64,000 bases of DNA from Nematopogon swammerdamellus (Eukaryota > Arthropoda > Insecta > Lepidoptera > Adelidae). The notes under the pieces are model-generated. The model ran no database searches. It worked only from the letters and a program-made list of their open reading frames with translations, and was not told the DNA's origin. The position numbers and the translations under genes are program-made. The stretch covers positions 682,001 through 746,000 of the forward strand of contig OX336337.1 of NCBI GenBank assembly GCA_946902875.1, given 5' to 3'. Positions 1-12,300 of this stretch are shown here, one piece after another. Positions within the stretch are counted from its first letter, which is position 1. Every line of letters starts with the position of its first letter.

Positions 1-280
1 TTGCTGCATTTGAGGCTCTCCGCCCCAGCCTCAGCCGCGCCAGCCGCTCTTGAAGATGTCCTAACGTGACTTGGAGCCAATGTGAGAACAAAAGTGGCGT
101 CCGACATCAAAGAACTACCCTTAGTCCATGGCACTAAGGTGATAGCATCGGGCCTCTTGCCATCCAGCCGGGAATAACCGCGAGGTTCTAGGAAGCACGG
201 TATATTTGCCGTTAGAAGCGTGGACTTTATAATAAAATTTAAATTAAATTAACTCAATCTTAATATTAATTAACTTTATT
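1..280. repeat. Left copy of a dispersed or segmental direct repeat
   Basis: This block recurs almost unchanged at 1637-1910, with only a few substitutions and small indels. Both copies run directly into an array of about 67-bp repeats, so the whole unit (unique head plus array) is duplicated with a spacing of about 1.64 kb. No coding sense is visible. The left boundary lies outside the window. Confidence 0.85.
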
Positions 281-825
281 CGAGATGGTTTAGCTTCTTC
301 CTGAACGCAGATCGGCCTTCGGCCTCGCCCTTAGTTACTTGCTTTCTTCGAGATGGTTTATCATTTGTCAGAACGTAGCTCGGCCTTCGGCCTCGCCTTA
401 GCTACTTACTTTCTTCAAGATGGTTTAGCTTCTTCCTGAACGCAGCTCGGCCTTCGGCCTCGCCCTTAGTTACTTGCTTTCTTCGAGATGGTTTTTCAAT
501 TATCCGAACGTAGCTCGGCCTTCGGCCTCGCCTTAGTTACTTACTTTCTTCAAGATGGTTTAGCTTCTTCCTGAACGCAGCTCGGCCTGCGGCCTCGCCC
601 ATAGTTACTTACTTTCTTCGAGAAGGTTTATGGTCTTCCAGAATAGACCTCGGCCTTCGGCCTCGCCCTTAGTTACTTACTTTCTTCAAGAATGTTTTTC
701 TTCTTCCTGAACTCAGCTCCGCCTTCCGCCTCGCCCTTAGTTACTTTCATCGAGAAAGAATATCGTTTACGTGAGCGCAGATCCGCCTTCGGGCCAGCCT
801 TTAGTTACTTACTTTCTTTTTTTAA
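281..825. repeat. Tandem array of about 67-bp units, eight degenerate copies
   Basis: Units start near 281, 349, 416 and 484 and continue to about 825. Each begins with a (T)CGAGATGGTTT-like phrase and carries the short palindrome CGGCCTTCGGCC followed by CTCGCC and TTAGTTACTT. The period is 67-68 bp, so reading frame is not kept and the open frame across it is not a gene. Confidence 0.85.
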
Positions 826-1636
826 ATACGAATTTCACGCGAGCGAAGCCGCGGGCAACAGATATATAAATTTTATTGCACCAATGACAGCAACATAACT
901 TCGACTTTCAATTATTATTTTTATTTATCAAACAATTTGTCACCGGCCAGCTCACGTCGAGATGACGGTTCTCCGTTGTCAACATGACATTTAAAATTGT
1001 TTTTACCTTTACTTTGGATTACGTGATTTTTATTATATTTTTTAATTATTATGTTCATCCGGGATATACACTGTCACTATAAAAAGTTTCGTCAAATTCC
1101 GTTCAGTGGTTTTTGCGAGATGCGCGTACAAATAGACATTTTTGCATTTACGATTTTATGATATGTATAGAAAGAATAGATATGTATAGACTATTGTGTT
1201 CAAGTTATAAAAAAGAAGAACGGTCATTTTCGTTGTATCTACTTATTTTTAAATTTCGAATGAATATTTTATTCAAATTGTATTTGCTGCCAGTTCTCAA
1301 GATATAATTATGTACTTTGGACTACGTGATTTTAAACGCGCAATAATGTTTATAATTGTAAATTTTTTTTATTTTTGTAATTTTTTTTACGTATTATGTT
1401 AACCCGGCATATAAACTGCCACTATACAAAGTTTCGTCTAATTCCGTTCAGTGGTTTTTGCGTGATGCGCGTACAGACAAACAAACAAACAAACAAACAA
1501 ACAAACAAACAAAAATTTTAAAAACTGTTCTAACATGTTCAGTATCTCATTTTAAGCCAACCTGGTTAGTTTTTTTCCGAATACATTCAATGTACAGACT
1601 TTCTTACCTCTACGATTTTATTATATGTATAGATTT
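826..1636. repeat. Spacer with degenerate transposon tails
   Basis: This linker holds a GCGAGCGAAGCCGCGGGC phrase typical of lepidopteran dispersed repeats near 839. It also holds two imperfect copies (near 1088 and 1435) of a phrase around ATTCCGTTCAGTGGTTTTTG. It is AT-rich and no gene is seen. Confidence 0.6.
1478..1512. repeat. (ACAA)n microsatellite
   Basis: About eight uninterrupted tetranucleotide repeats follow the second copy of the transposon-tail phrase, as expected for a variable element terminus. Confidence 0.85.
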
Positions 1637-1910
1637 GTTGCGTTTGAGGCTCTCCGCCCCAGCCTCGGCCGCGCCAGCCGCTCTTGAAGATGTCCTAACG
1701 TGACTTGGAGCCAACGTGAGAACACAAGTGGCGTCCCACATCAAAGAACTACCCTTAGTCCATGGCACTAAGGTGATAGCATCGGGCCTCTTGCCATCTA
1801 GCCGGAAATAACCGCGAGGTTCTTAGCACGGTATATTTGCCGTCAAAGCGTGGACTTTATAATAAAATTTAAATTAAATTAACTCAATCTTAATATTAAT
1901 TAACTTTATT
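1637..1910. repeat. Right copy of the direct repeat seen at 1-280
   Basis: It matches 1-280 along its whole length apart from scattered changes, for example a shortened stretch near 1816. It is again followed immediately by the 67-bp array. Confidence 0.85.
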
Positions 1911-2285
1911 CGAGATGGTATAGCTTCTTCCTGAACGCAGCTCGGCCTTCGGCCTCGCCCTTAGTTACTTGCTTTCTTCGAGATGGTTTATCATTTGTCA
2001 GAACGTAGCTCGGCCTTCGGCCTCGCCTTAGTTACTTATTTTCTTCAAAAATGTTTACCTTCTTCCTTAACGCAGCTCGGCCTACGTTCTCGCCCTTAGT
2101 TACTTGCTTTCTTCGAGATGGTTTATGATCTTCCCGAATAGAGCACGGCCTTCGGCCTCGCCCTTAGTTACTTACTTTCTTCAAGATGGTTTATCTTCTT
2201 CCTGAACGAAGCTCGGCCTTCGGCCTCGCCCTTAGTTACTTGCTTTCTTCGAGATGGTTTTTCAATTGTCAGAACGTCCTTAATG
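1911..2285. repeat. Second array of about 67-bp units, about six copies
   Basis: The units are the same as at 281-825, but the array is shorter and more degenerate at its right end, where the last unit breaks off near 2278. Confidence 0.8.
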
Positions 2286-3010
2286 TTATTTATTTTTTAA
2301 CTCCGTTACGATCTCTAACAGACCGTACAATGATACCACAATCCTGGGTTTTGGAAACAAAAAAAATTATAATTGGGACAATATTCGGGAGCCTGGAACA
2401 CTCATACATGCAGAAGTCAATGCATACATGCATATAAACATTCCGTCCGACTAATCACAAATATGTGATTAGTAGGTACCTACCTATACCCTCATTTCTT
2501 TTGGCTTCACAATATAAGTAAGTGGTGGGGTAAAAAAGCAGTCGACGTATGTAGTATGTACCTACTTGTTAGTTAACACCTTGCAAAGCGTCAACTAAAG
2601 CTCGCTCACCACCATTTATGGTGTAAGACAGGACAGGTACCATAGGTATTTTAATGGATCATGTCACCGTTGATCATGCTTGCGAGATCATTCGTCATTA
2701 GAACTGTGTAGTCACATCATAAAATTCCAAGACGACCACGCTTCTTGAACGAGAGGACACAAGGATGACCAAACTTGGCTCATATTATGATTTTGTTCAA
2801 ATGCTCATACTATGTAGGTATTTACTTACCTACAAATGAATGAGTCACCAATCAAAATGTAACGTATCCCCTACGTAGCAAGAGGGAGTTTCTCGTTCAT
2901 TCGAATGACGCGCCACAGCAGCGGTGCGTGTGGGTGGGAGTCGAGCGAGACGAGAAATAACGGCGGACTTTAGTTCCAGAGAGCCCCGCGTGGCGGCGCC
3001 GCCTTCGAGC
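2286..3010. other. Intergenic sequence upstream of the Hsp gene
   Basis: This AT-rich sequence is rich in TAGGTACCTACC-type tracts. No gene or recognised repeat is seen up to about 2880, where base composition changes to the GC-richer promoter area. Confidence 0.5.
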
Positions 3011-3015
3011 GAAGC

Positions 3016-3077
3016 TATTTAAAACTGTGCGCAAGTCCGGTAACATCAGAACCGCGAGCTTGTTAACGATCAGTCAG
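3016..3077 (+). promoter_or_regulatory. Candidate core promoter of the Hsp21.4-like gene
   Basis: A TATTTAAA box lies at 3016-3023 in a GC-rich context. A doubled TCAGT initiator-like motif (TCAGTCAGT) lies at about 3069-3077, roughly 90 bp before the start codon. The TATA-to-initiator distance is longer than the usual 25-30 bp, so the true start could instead be near 3045. No canonical array of alternating GAA/TTC heat-shock units was found between 2880 and 3160. That fits what is known of this ortholog group, which is reported as not strongly heat-induced. Confidence 0.45.
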
Positions 3078-3165
3078 TGTCGCCGAGTCCGCAGTCTGTT
3101 GCGCGCGCGTTACGTGTCGTGTTTACTCAACCGGTGTTTATTTAATTTAACCTCTCACAGTGACA

Positions 3166-3350
3166 ATGGCAGAATCTCTCAAGAGGAACATCCCCATCAA
3201 GTTGGGAGACTTTTCAGTCATCGACACGGAGTTCTCCAGCATACGGGAGCGCTTCGACGCCGAGATGCGGAAGATGGAGGAGGAGATGAGCAAATTCCGA
3301 TCAGAGCTCATGAACCGCGAGAGCAACAACTTCTTCAAAAGCACAACAAG
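3166..3350 (+). CDS. Hsp21.4: Hsp21.4-like exon 1
   Basis: It encodes residues 1-61 and the first two bases of codon 62, ending AG|GTAGAT. The segment contains the acidic heptad-like run RERFDAEMRKMEEEMSKFRS, likely helical, which is highly conserved in this ortholog group. Confidence 0.93.
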
Positions 3351-6300
3351 GTAGATACCACTCAGTTCTATGAGCCAGTAAACCAGCGAACCTACACTGC
3401 ACGTACCCAATATGATTCTAACTTGAATCCAACAGGACGGAATGGCGCGCAACGCAGGGCGAACGTGGTCTTTCAAGTGAAACGTGGACGAGTTTTTACT
3501 TACAATATAAACTCAACCTGAGACCATAGCTAGCTATAGGTAGCACCTACCTACCTGTCGCCACCGGAGCCGAAACGAGCGAACCTTGAAGCGCCGGCGA
3601 ACCGACACCGTTTCGTGTATTCGAGAAATTGCTGATTCCATTCACACAATACGATTACTTATGCGCCGGTGCAAGGCGTTTTCCTTTATGGGAATCTTGA
3701 ATTAATAGCTCGTTCGGCTGGGCGGCAGCGAGGCGGCCTCGCCTCGAGGGATTATGCAAATACGGGAGGTCCCAGTCTCCCTCTCGAACTCTCGATGCAG
3801 ATGGATATCTCACCGACACGAGTCCATTTAAAGCGTGCAGCACTACGTAACTGTCTGACGCGGGGTGATGTCATAAATAGAAATAGCTGCCGCCAGAGCG
3901 GTCTCGGTGCCCGCGCGACTCGCGGAGTCGGATGCGGCGTCCGTGCGGACCGCATCTAACGTGTAAATAAAACTAACGTTCAATATTCCTTGTTTATTTT
4001 ATCGTGTCCAGTCAATCCATCCATGCACAGAAGCGAATGGATGAGGCAACAGCGTAAACACAAAATGAAGGTTCGGTTGTGTGTGACTTGCGGCTTGCGA
4101 GTTGCGAAACGCGATTGAAGGTTGCAGCGAAACGCGCGGGAAGTGAGGGTAGAAACGAAAACGTCGTGCGTTGACACTGACAACGAATGCATGGGAGAGT
4201 AGTCATAGATTAGATAGAGGTACCTAAACCTCGTCTGATTAAAATCCGTACAGTTGTGGTGGCGCTTCAGTCGCTTCATTGGCAGACACTGAAAACTAGC
4301 AAAATATCAATCGAAATACCCAAAATCCCTTCACGCCCTATTGAAAAACGTGAGCCAGTCCGTAAGATCCGTCTATCAGCAGCATGGAACCACTGCAGGT
4401 ACCTACCTCCGACGCGACGTGCCGGACGGAAGGTGTGTGTCGTCCCTTCTGGTCTTCGCACATTGAAAAACAAATCCGTTTTTGGGCGACCCATTTATAG
4501 CACTACATGACATAATATTATCATGAATATTTCAGCCTGCTGGTACCTACCTCAACATTTTAAGTTCAAAGCTAAGAGATGGCATTAGAAATAATATTGT
4601 TGTTGTTGATAACGGACTTCCTCAGAGATGACACCTACCTTGGTACCTATCTAGATAAACTTGGAAAATAAAACAATATCTAAATACACAATTTCATCCA
4701 AATCGTTATTTATTAAATAAGCCGTTTCCGGGAAACCAATTATTTATATATTTAGATTTCTCACCAGTATGTAGATACCTAATAATAATATTAAATTAAA
4801 CAATTAAGGTTAGGTTAGTAATAAATAAGAGAAATATCAAAAGAGTAATATGAAACAGTCAGTCAGTCAGTCAGCGTGTAAGCGTCCACTGCTGGACATA
4901 CGCCTCTCCAATTTTCCTCCAGTCCTCCCGGCCTTCAGCGGTACGTAACCACTGCTTTCCGCCGACGCACTTGATGTTGATGTCGTCGTCCCACCTGGCG
5001 GGTGGTCTTCCCACCCGTTTTCCTGTCCACGGCCGCCAGTGTAGAACACGGTTACTCCAACGGTCTTCGTCTCTTCGGCTGACGTGTCCAGCCCACTGCC
5101 CCTTGAGCTTAGCCACCCGGTATCCAAGATCGACTTCTTTGGTGCGTCGGCGGATTTCCTCGTTACGCACCATATCACGTAGCGATATTCCCAGCATGTA
5201 ACAATATGAAACAATACAACTAAATCCTTTTACCTGGGTCTCGACCAAGAGTTCTTCAAACGTCGCATTAACAGACATGGATTCATCCATGTTAACAGAC
5301 TAGACAGCCTAGCAACAGTCCCCAAATCTGCTGACATGACACCTAATTAAGCGTGGTTTTCGCGAGGAGAGGTGATTTTAGCTCTATCGACTGCACCGTT
5401 GGTCTCTCGGAACAGCCACCCATGCTTGTTTACATAAAACATTTATGATTCCTCCATTCGGGGTGTTATTTATTCTTGTCCCAGGACCGAATCAGCGTTC
5501 TCCCATGAATGAATGGAATGAATCTATACATTATGTACTGATAATGTTAACAAATTGGTATCATGGTGTTTGTCATTGTGAATTTATTCGTTGAGGAAAT
5601 TTGATTTCAATAGACCTACAAACAGTGATGCTTCGATAAAGCCGAAATCAATTTACCACATTAGGTAGGTAGGTACATTTTAATCAAATCGCTTTTATCA
5701 CAATACATAATTCAGGAGCATCGTGGCTCGTTGGGCCGTAAAATAAAATGAATACGATGAGGCGAGGAGATGAGATGACCCACTTCAAAGTCGTTTCTGC
5801 TGGAACCGACTAGCTACCTATATGATGAGCTCACTACATCGGCACTCGGTGCAATGTGTTCTGTTCCCACCCCGCGAATAAAGCGTTACTCATCGCGAGA
5901 AAATATAACGCGATTTATACAAATCAAATTATTACGGCCGTTAATTTCTTAGTACATAATAATTGTGTGTTGTGTGTGACCAATTATACGAGCAGCTGTA
6001 CTTAATGAAGATGGCGTCACACGTATTTTTAGTCCGGCTAGCAAGAGTATGGAAGGTGTGAAAAATGCGGCATGTAGGCGTCAGCAGCGCGGTGTCCCTG
6101 GCAGCCGCTAGCCGGTCCGCCCATGCCGTGTTGCATACTGAATTACTACTGGTAGGTAGCTGAGTTTGAAACGCGTTTGTGTAGGCTTTGCGTGTTTTGA
6201 TTAGAAACTCTTATATGCTTAGATATTAAGTAGGTATATGTGTAGAGTTTTATTTTATGTGAGATCCAGATCACTTACTTAATATTATCATAGCCCACAT

Positions 6301-9300
6301 TTCTGACCTGGTACAATTACCAAGCTGGATAGCGCTTCAATAGTCCGCAAGTTTTGCGAGGTGAGCTGTTTCGAGTACCTCTGGTCCACAGATCAAGAAA
6401 TCGCTGTTGAAGACGACCGTCGACCACCGAAATAAAAAGTATCATGAAAGTAGAATGTCGTTGCCGTCGACCGCTGCTCTTGGTCCCTTGGCCGGAGCAG
6501 CCATACATACATAAATATCTGCTGGTTTCATAAACAAAAAAATAACACCTACATCAAAGACCTGGTGGATCTCTTTTACATTCACGCCGTTCACTTTGCT
6601 CCCGTGTTTTGTGTACAACAAGTGTGCTGTAGCCGCTGGGAATGTAAATACCTAACTTGGTTTATGGTGATTAATGGAATTCTAGGGAAGCATTATTTAC
6701 AAAGATTTAACTTTTGAGAATCCAGCAGATTCCGAAGTCACGACCGCAAGTCGACCTTGAAAGCCACCTCATGCGCGCTGTGAATGTATATAAAACGATT
6801 GAATTGTAAGATATAGGAAAACGACGAATATGACGACAATACTGACTGAAGTGAAGGCTTGCACTGAACTAATACCGGGCAAAGGCGATGGCGGACCTGC
6901 TGCTGCTGCTAAACTAAAGCAATTTTCATAAACCCATGCCTAGATCCACCCTAGATCCACTGAACTCTCCCTGAATAATGAGAAAATAACGAATACCGAA
7001 CTAAGTTGTGAACCCACTGGGGATGAACACATTGACTTTATGTTACTAGCGTAAGGATGGGTCCAGCCAGCCAGACGAACTCTATAATGTCCTCACTAAA
7101 GTTGTGGCGTCCACCAGTTGCTTCTTGTAAACCCCACTGCATGGAAATTCGGTCTTCATAAAAAAGCCTTCTCACTAAACCAGATACAATTCAAACCAAT
7201 GTGAAGGTAAGTAGTTTTATCTTATTGCACTCAAAAATGGGGGTAAAAGTTTAATTAACACTATCTACATAGTTACATTAAGATAAACATTCGAATGTCA
7301 CTTAGCCTGTTGTGTTGGATTTAGCACCTACTTAGCTCGCTCGTAAGAAACAATATTATGTATTCAATCTCTGTTTTTTCTCGGTTTTTTTATTACTCAC
7401 AAGATAAGAGGTATACCTACCTAACCTATATCTACGTTATACCTCTCGCTCACCCAAAGCATATTTGTTTACAGAAACGAGAAGACTTGGTCAAGGACAT
7501 TGGCACATTGGCAAGAATTATTGCGTAATCATCTATTCGTGTGTCTGCTTAGTTAGAGTTAGAGCATCTAAGTTTACCTATCTAGTCGCAGCCGCCCGGT
7601 GACATTGTCAACTGTGCACCATAAAGCGTCCACTCAGTATTTTCAATTGACAGAATTAGCATTAGTCCAGTGCAAGTCGGTTAGCACTTTCATAGTCTTC
7701 ACTTCAGTTACCCTTGCCGTCATATTCGTCGTTTTCCTATATCTTACAATTCAATAAAGTTTGTATCATACGCTTTTCTGCAGTGTTGAATTGAAGGCAA
7801 TAATTTGTGTTTCATGTCATGAGCGATCTGAAAGGACCATGGGCAAAAATGTATGAAGACTGGGCTCACCCAGCAACAGAGATGAGATAACTGTTAATAT
7901 ATTTGTTCTACCATAAATGTAAAGGTATAAATTCATTTTTGTGCAGAATCAACGGGATTATTTTGTTATTAAATATTTGTTCTAACGTAAATGTAAGGAG
8001 ATATGTTTCTATCCCTGCTTGCTACGTGCTTATCTTTTGTCTGCAATGGAATTGAACTCGGTACCTTAAGTAAAAATTGGAGTATGAACAGAGCCCTTTA
8101 CAATGATATATGAATTGTCACTGTTGGCCACTGAGCCCAATATTCTCATATGTGACTGAGCCCAATTTGACGCAAGGTCCTTTGGCAATCTGGTCTTCGG
8201 GTGGCTGAGTCAGTCAGAAGATACAGAGCATATAGGTACTCGTACTCAAATGATCCGAACAACTAATATCCGAGAAGGTAGGTGCGGAGGCTTCGAGGGA
8301 TACTTCCCTTCCTATAAGTACTGAACTAGAGGAGAACACATCCGAGTCTACTGGGCCTATCTTACATTTAGTACGGCGGCGGCGGCGGCGGTGGTACTAA
8401 CCGAGTCGGGTACAATTTAAGATTTGAGCCTATTACGAGCATATTACGAGTATAAGGCTCGGGGCAAGGAAATCTTAATGCAGAATGCAATTTTCTTCAG
8501 TCAACTTTACATACGACACATTTGTAGGTACGTTACCTGACAGGTACCTCAGCTCCCTAAGTTGTGTTCTATCGCTTATTCCATGGGGAGTACTGGGAGG
8601 ATCGATCCCGCCGTCCCCTTTCGACCTCCGCACCACTCGCATTGGGCAGGGATTGCATCCTTACACGCTGCACTGTGATGTGAGCGTGCTCTTGTGCGAA
8701 CTAGGTGCCATGTCGATTCTTTCCTTGTGGTCGCGCGTGCCACACCTTTGCATTGTTAGATAGGTAGGAGTGATCGATTAGGTTTCTCAGGATGATTTAG
8801 GTACTAAGTATGTACCTATAGGTACCGTATAGTATAGAAGGTACCCATGTAGTCATGCCAATTCTCGTGAAGACATTATTCTCTCTCTAGTGGCTGCGTG
8901 CTTACCCCAGAATGCGCTTGGCCATAAATTTTAATTCAACAGAGAACTGGCCCACATTGCAGCTCCACCCACTCAAGTAAATTGTATTATGTAGCTACCA
9001 GAGTTATGTATGTTATGTGTATGAGTGGAAAAAAGTTATCGCCGGTTTATGGGAATGTTGCGGGCAGGCAGTGTTGTTGGTATGGCATGTTTCCAAGCAA
9101 CTGGTTGGAAGGAAGGCACGATGTTGTGACGTCACGTGACAGGTCATGTAAAAATTCACAGTTCCTTCACGTGCGGTGTCGAGGTGACTTACCTAACTAT
9201 GGCGCATTTAGCGATAAGTTTGACTTGTCTTCTTTCCTTCTTGACTGTACAATATAATTCGTAAATAGATATTACTCATATTGGCTTATTTTTATGTTAA

Positions 9301-12300
9301 CCATACTTACCTGATTCATTGTAATTTCCATATAATTCCCATGGTTTACTCCTATTGCTTGCCAATCTTAATACTCTATTCTTACTTATGCATATGAATT
9401 AAAACACGTATTGGATTGTATATATTTCAGTATTAAATTAATAAAAGCTGCCCCTGATGAAACTAGTGTCTCTTTGTAGTAATGCCCTTCCGGGAAAACT
9501 AAATTATGACCTAAAGCTATTTTCTACACAAGGGACCCATTTTATTTTTATTTGTACGGGAAGCACGACATTATGGCACCCGCCAGACTAACACAGAGGT
9601 GTAGTAAAGAGGGCTGCGAATACCATGTCGGCCGGCTAGGTGCACCTTCACATTATGTTTGAAGGAACCCAGACTGTACATTAGAGGAAAGGATGCAGGT
9701 GGGAGTGAATTCCACATGTTGGGAACCCTGTAAACAAAGGATTTACAGGATCGATTTGTCCTAAGTGGGGGAATATCGACAGTATGTGGATGCATTCCCA
9801 ACCTGTTGCGCGTGGAACGGGGATGACCATTACTACAAAGAGACTTATTATGAGTTATGATGAAGGGAGGGCTGTGTGTGCTATATGCGCGAGAGTAGAT
9901 ATAAATAATATTTAAATGATGTTCCAGATTGAACTAACAAGGTTGTGTTGGTTTTTGCATGTCTTACAATTATGAAACCGTTTCCTCGGGAGGGCAATCC
10001 TCGTCGACTAAGAGTTCTTCGGAGAGGTAACCTGTACATAAGTATTGTATTTACTTTCTCTATGTATTTGTGTGCATGCTTGCTTATCTTTATTTGTAAT
10101 AATTTTATTATTTTTAGTATTTATTATTTTGTATCTAATCTTTCCATTTCTTAGTAGGAACGAATTACCTACTCGTTGGTTAGCTAGCTGGTTATTAATA
10201 TTGCATGATCAAATTTCCTTAGTTCCCTTGCAATGAGTTTTTAAATTTCCGTGATTGTTAAACATTATTAGAAAATTTAACGGTCATCTCCGAGCTGTGT
10301 GGCTCGAAGTTTCGGGCCAAACGTAGGTATAATACATAGATACTGTTCGTGGCGAGAATATTACAAATGATGATCGGTGAAGTTTATTGAATGAGAACAA
10401 ATACCTACCAAGAATTTCAGTAACGCACGCACTCGACGCGACGCATTCTCTGGCATCGATTCAACTAAAGCATATTGTGCTCTTACTGGTGCAGATTGTG
10501 CAAGTAAAGCGTATTTGTGGTGTTTATAAGTATCTACTTACTACTTATGTTTTGCCAAAATACGCTTTTCAAGTAGGTATTTTGAACATATCTCTATATA
10601 TAAGTCGGTACGTAGCTAATTAATTACAGATAAACCGTCTTGAAACTGCTGTATGTATGCATGTATCTATGTTCCAACAGGTTCTGTAGGTCTTTTATTC
10701 ACAGAACCGGGAAAATGTGGAACGCACATTTTCCCGGTCCCTGCTAATCTATTTCTTCCCAAGTAAAGCGTGAAAAGACTCCGGTCAGGCCGGTATGGCA
10801 TTCGCAATCCCCGTGCATCACAGAATGTCCATGGGCATCGTTAGACACATACCTATTCGTAGGTGAATCAATCCACATGTCGCGATTCCCATAAAAAAAA
10901 TTCCACTCTACAGCGTTTTTTTTATGGAAACTGACACGGTTGGCTACGTCACCTAAAACATCCGTTATGTCAGCCCATAAAACCGGGTGAGCTAGGTGCC
11001 ATGTCAGTGCATCCCCTCTTCGGTCGTGCCGGCTACTGAACTGGACGGAAAACACAAATTATTTACATAGCCTGAAGTGTGCCTGAGTAAGCAACTGATT
11101 TTTCAATATAAGGTGTCATGGGATCCGTTTGACTCGCGCGAGTGTCATACGAGTAGCATAGGGTACCCTTCTTTTTAAGAATTCATAATGGCGGTCTTTT
11201 GGCGCCATATTGTCAAAGTTTGAACATAGTTTTTCTTAAAACCTCATTGAGTTAGTTATTGTTTTGAAAGAGCTTAAAATGCGATTTAAAAAATATAATA
11301 AAACTTAATTGTTTAGTTAGAACTAAAAGGAATTAAATATAAAAAAAAGAAATTAACCCCGACTACGAAAAACGAAGGAAACAAAGAAAGTTGATCGAAA
11401 ATGTTCTAGGTAGTCGGGAGTGTAGATAAGGATTCGAATAGACAGAATAGTCCGACTAGACTAGCCGTAGTCGGACTATTCGATCAAGTTTCCTTGTGTT
11501 TTCCGTACTCAGTCGAGTCTTATACAATTTTATTTTTTACACCACATAGTTAATCATCACCAATTCGTCTTATATTGGTCGTATTTGCTAGAACAAAGAC
11601 TACAAAATCTAGTCATAAAAAATAATTAAAAGCACAGGACTCGAATAGATCACGATTACCGCAGCAAATGTCAATACAACGCGTAGACGGTCGGATTTTT
11701 AGTACAATGAGTGGATGAGCTCATCCGCCTGCTAAATAACCTTCAATTGCACGACGCAACACAGTCCACACGGCTCTACATTAGGGTTGCCATTCGTCCC
11801 GGTACACCGGGACTTGTCACCGGTTTAGAATCTCAGTCCCGGTCGTCCCGCCTGACCACCAAATGTCCCGGTCGGGAACCAAAAGCCAGTTAGTTTTATC
11901 CATACTACTAATATTATTTAAAAAAATCTTCAAAGGGTTTAGTGTTTCTTCTTATTTCATAACACTCATTACAGTGTGTTTCAGGCATCAAATTCCGCAG
12001 CTGTCAATTATGTGTATCATAGACAACGAACGTTCAGTGGAGACTTTTGGCTAACTATTTGTGAGCTTACAGAGATGCGTGGATCGTTCTGAATCGGACA
12101 CTTTTCTGGGGCCTATAATTTATTGTCTATGGACATTTAAAACCATTGCCTACCTAATTATCTAATATAATTTATGCATAATCTATTGTTACCTAAATGT
12201 AAAATATACCTATCATCTAAAATTTAATTTAATATTCATAGAACAGGTGCTGCATTTCCCCGCTCAAAGACAAACGAACTTTCTTAGGTTTTGATATAGT

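Noticed and set aside
2886..2912. Heat-shock element in the Hsp promoter (TTC/GAA triplets near TTCTCGTTCATTCGAA)
   Set aside because: The triplets are not in the alternating 5-bp spacing needed; only single units fit.
3027..3521. 164-codon + strand frame overlapping Hsp exon 1
   Set aside because: It is out of frame with the conserved exon and runs through the splice donor into the intron.
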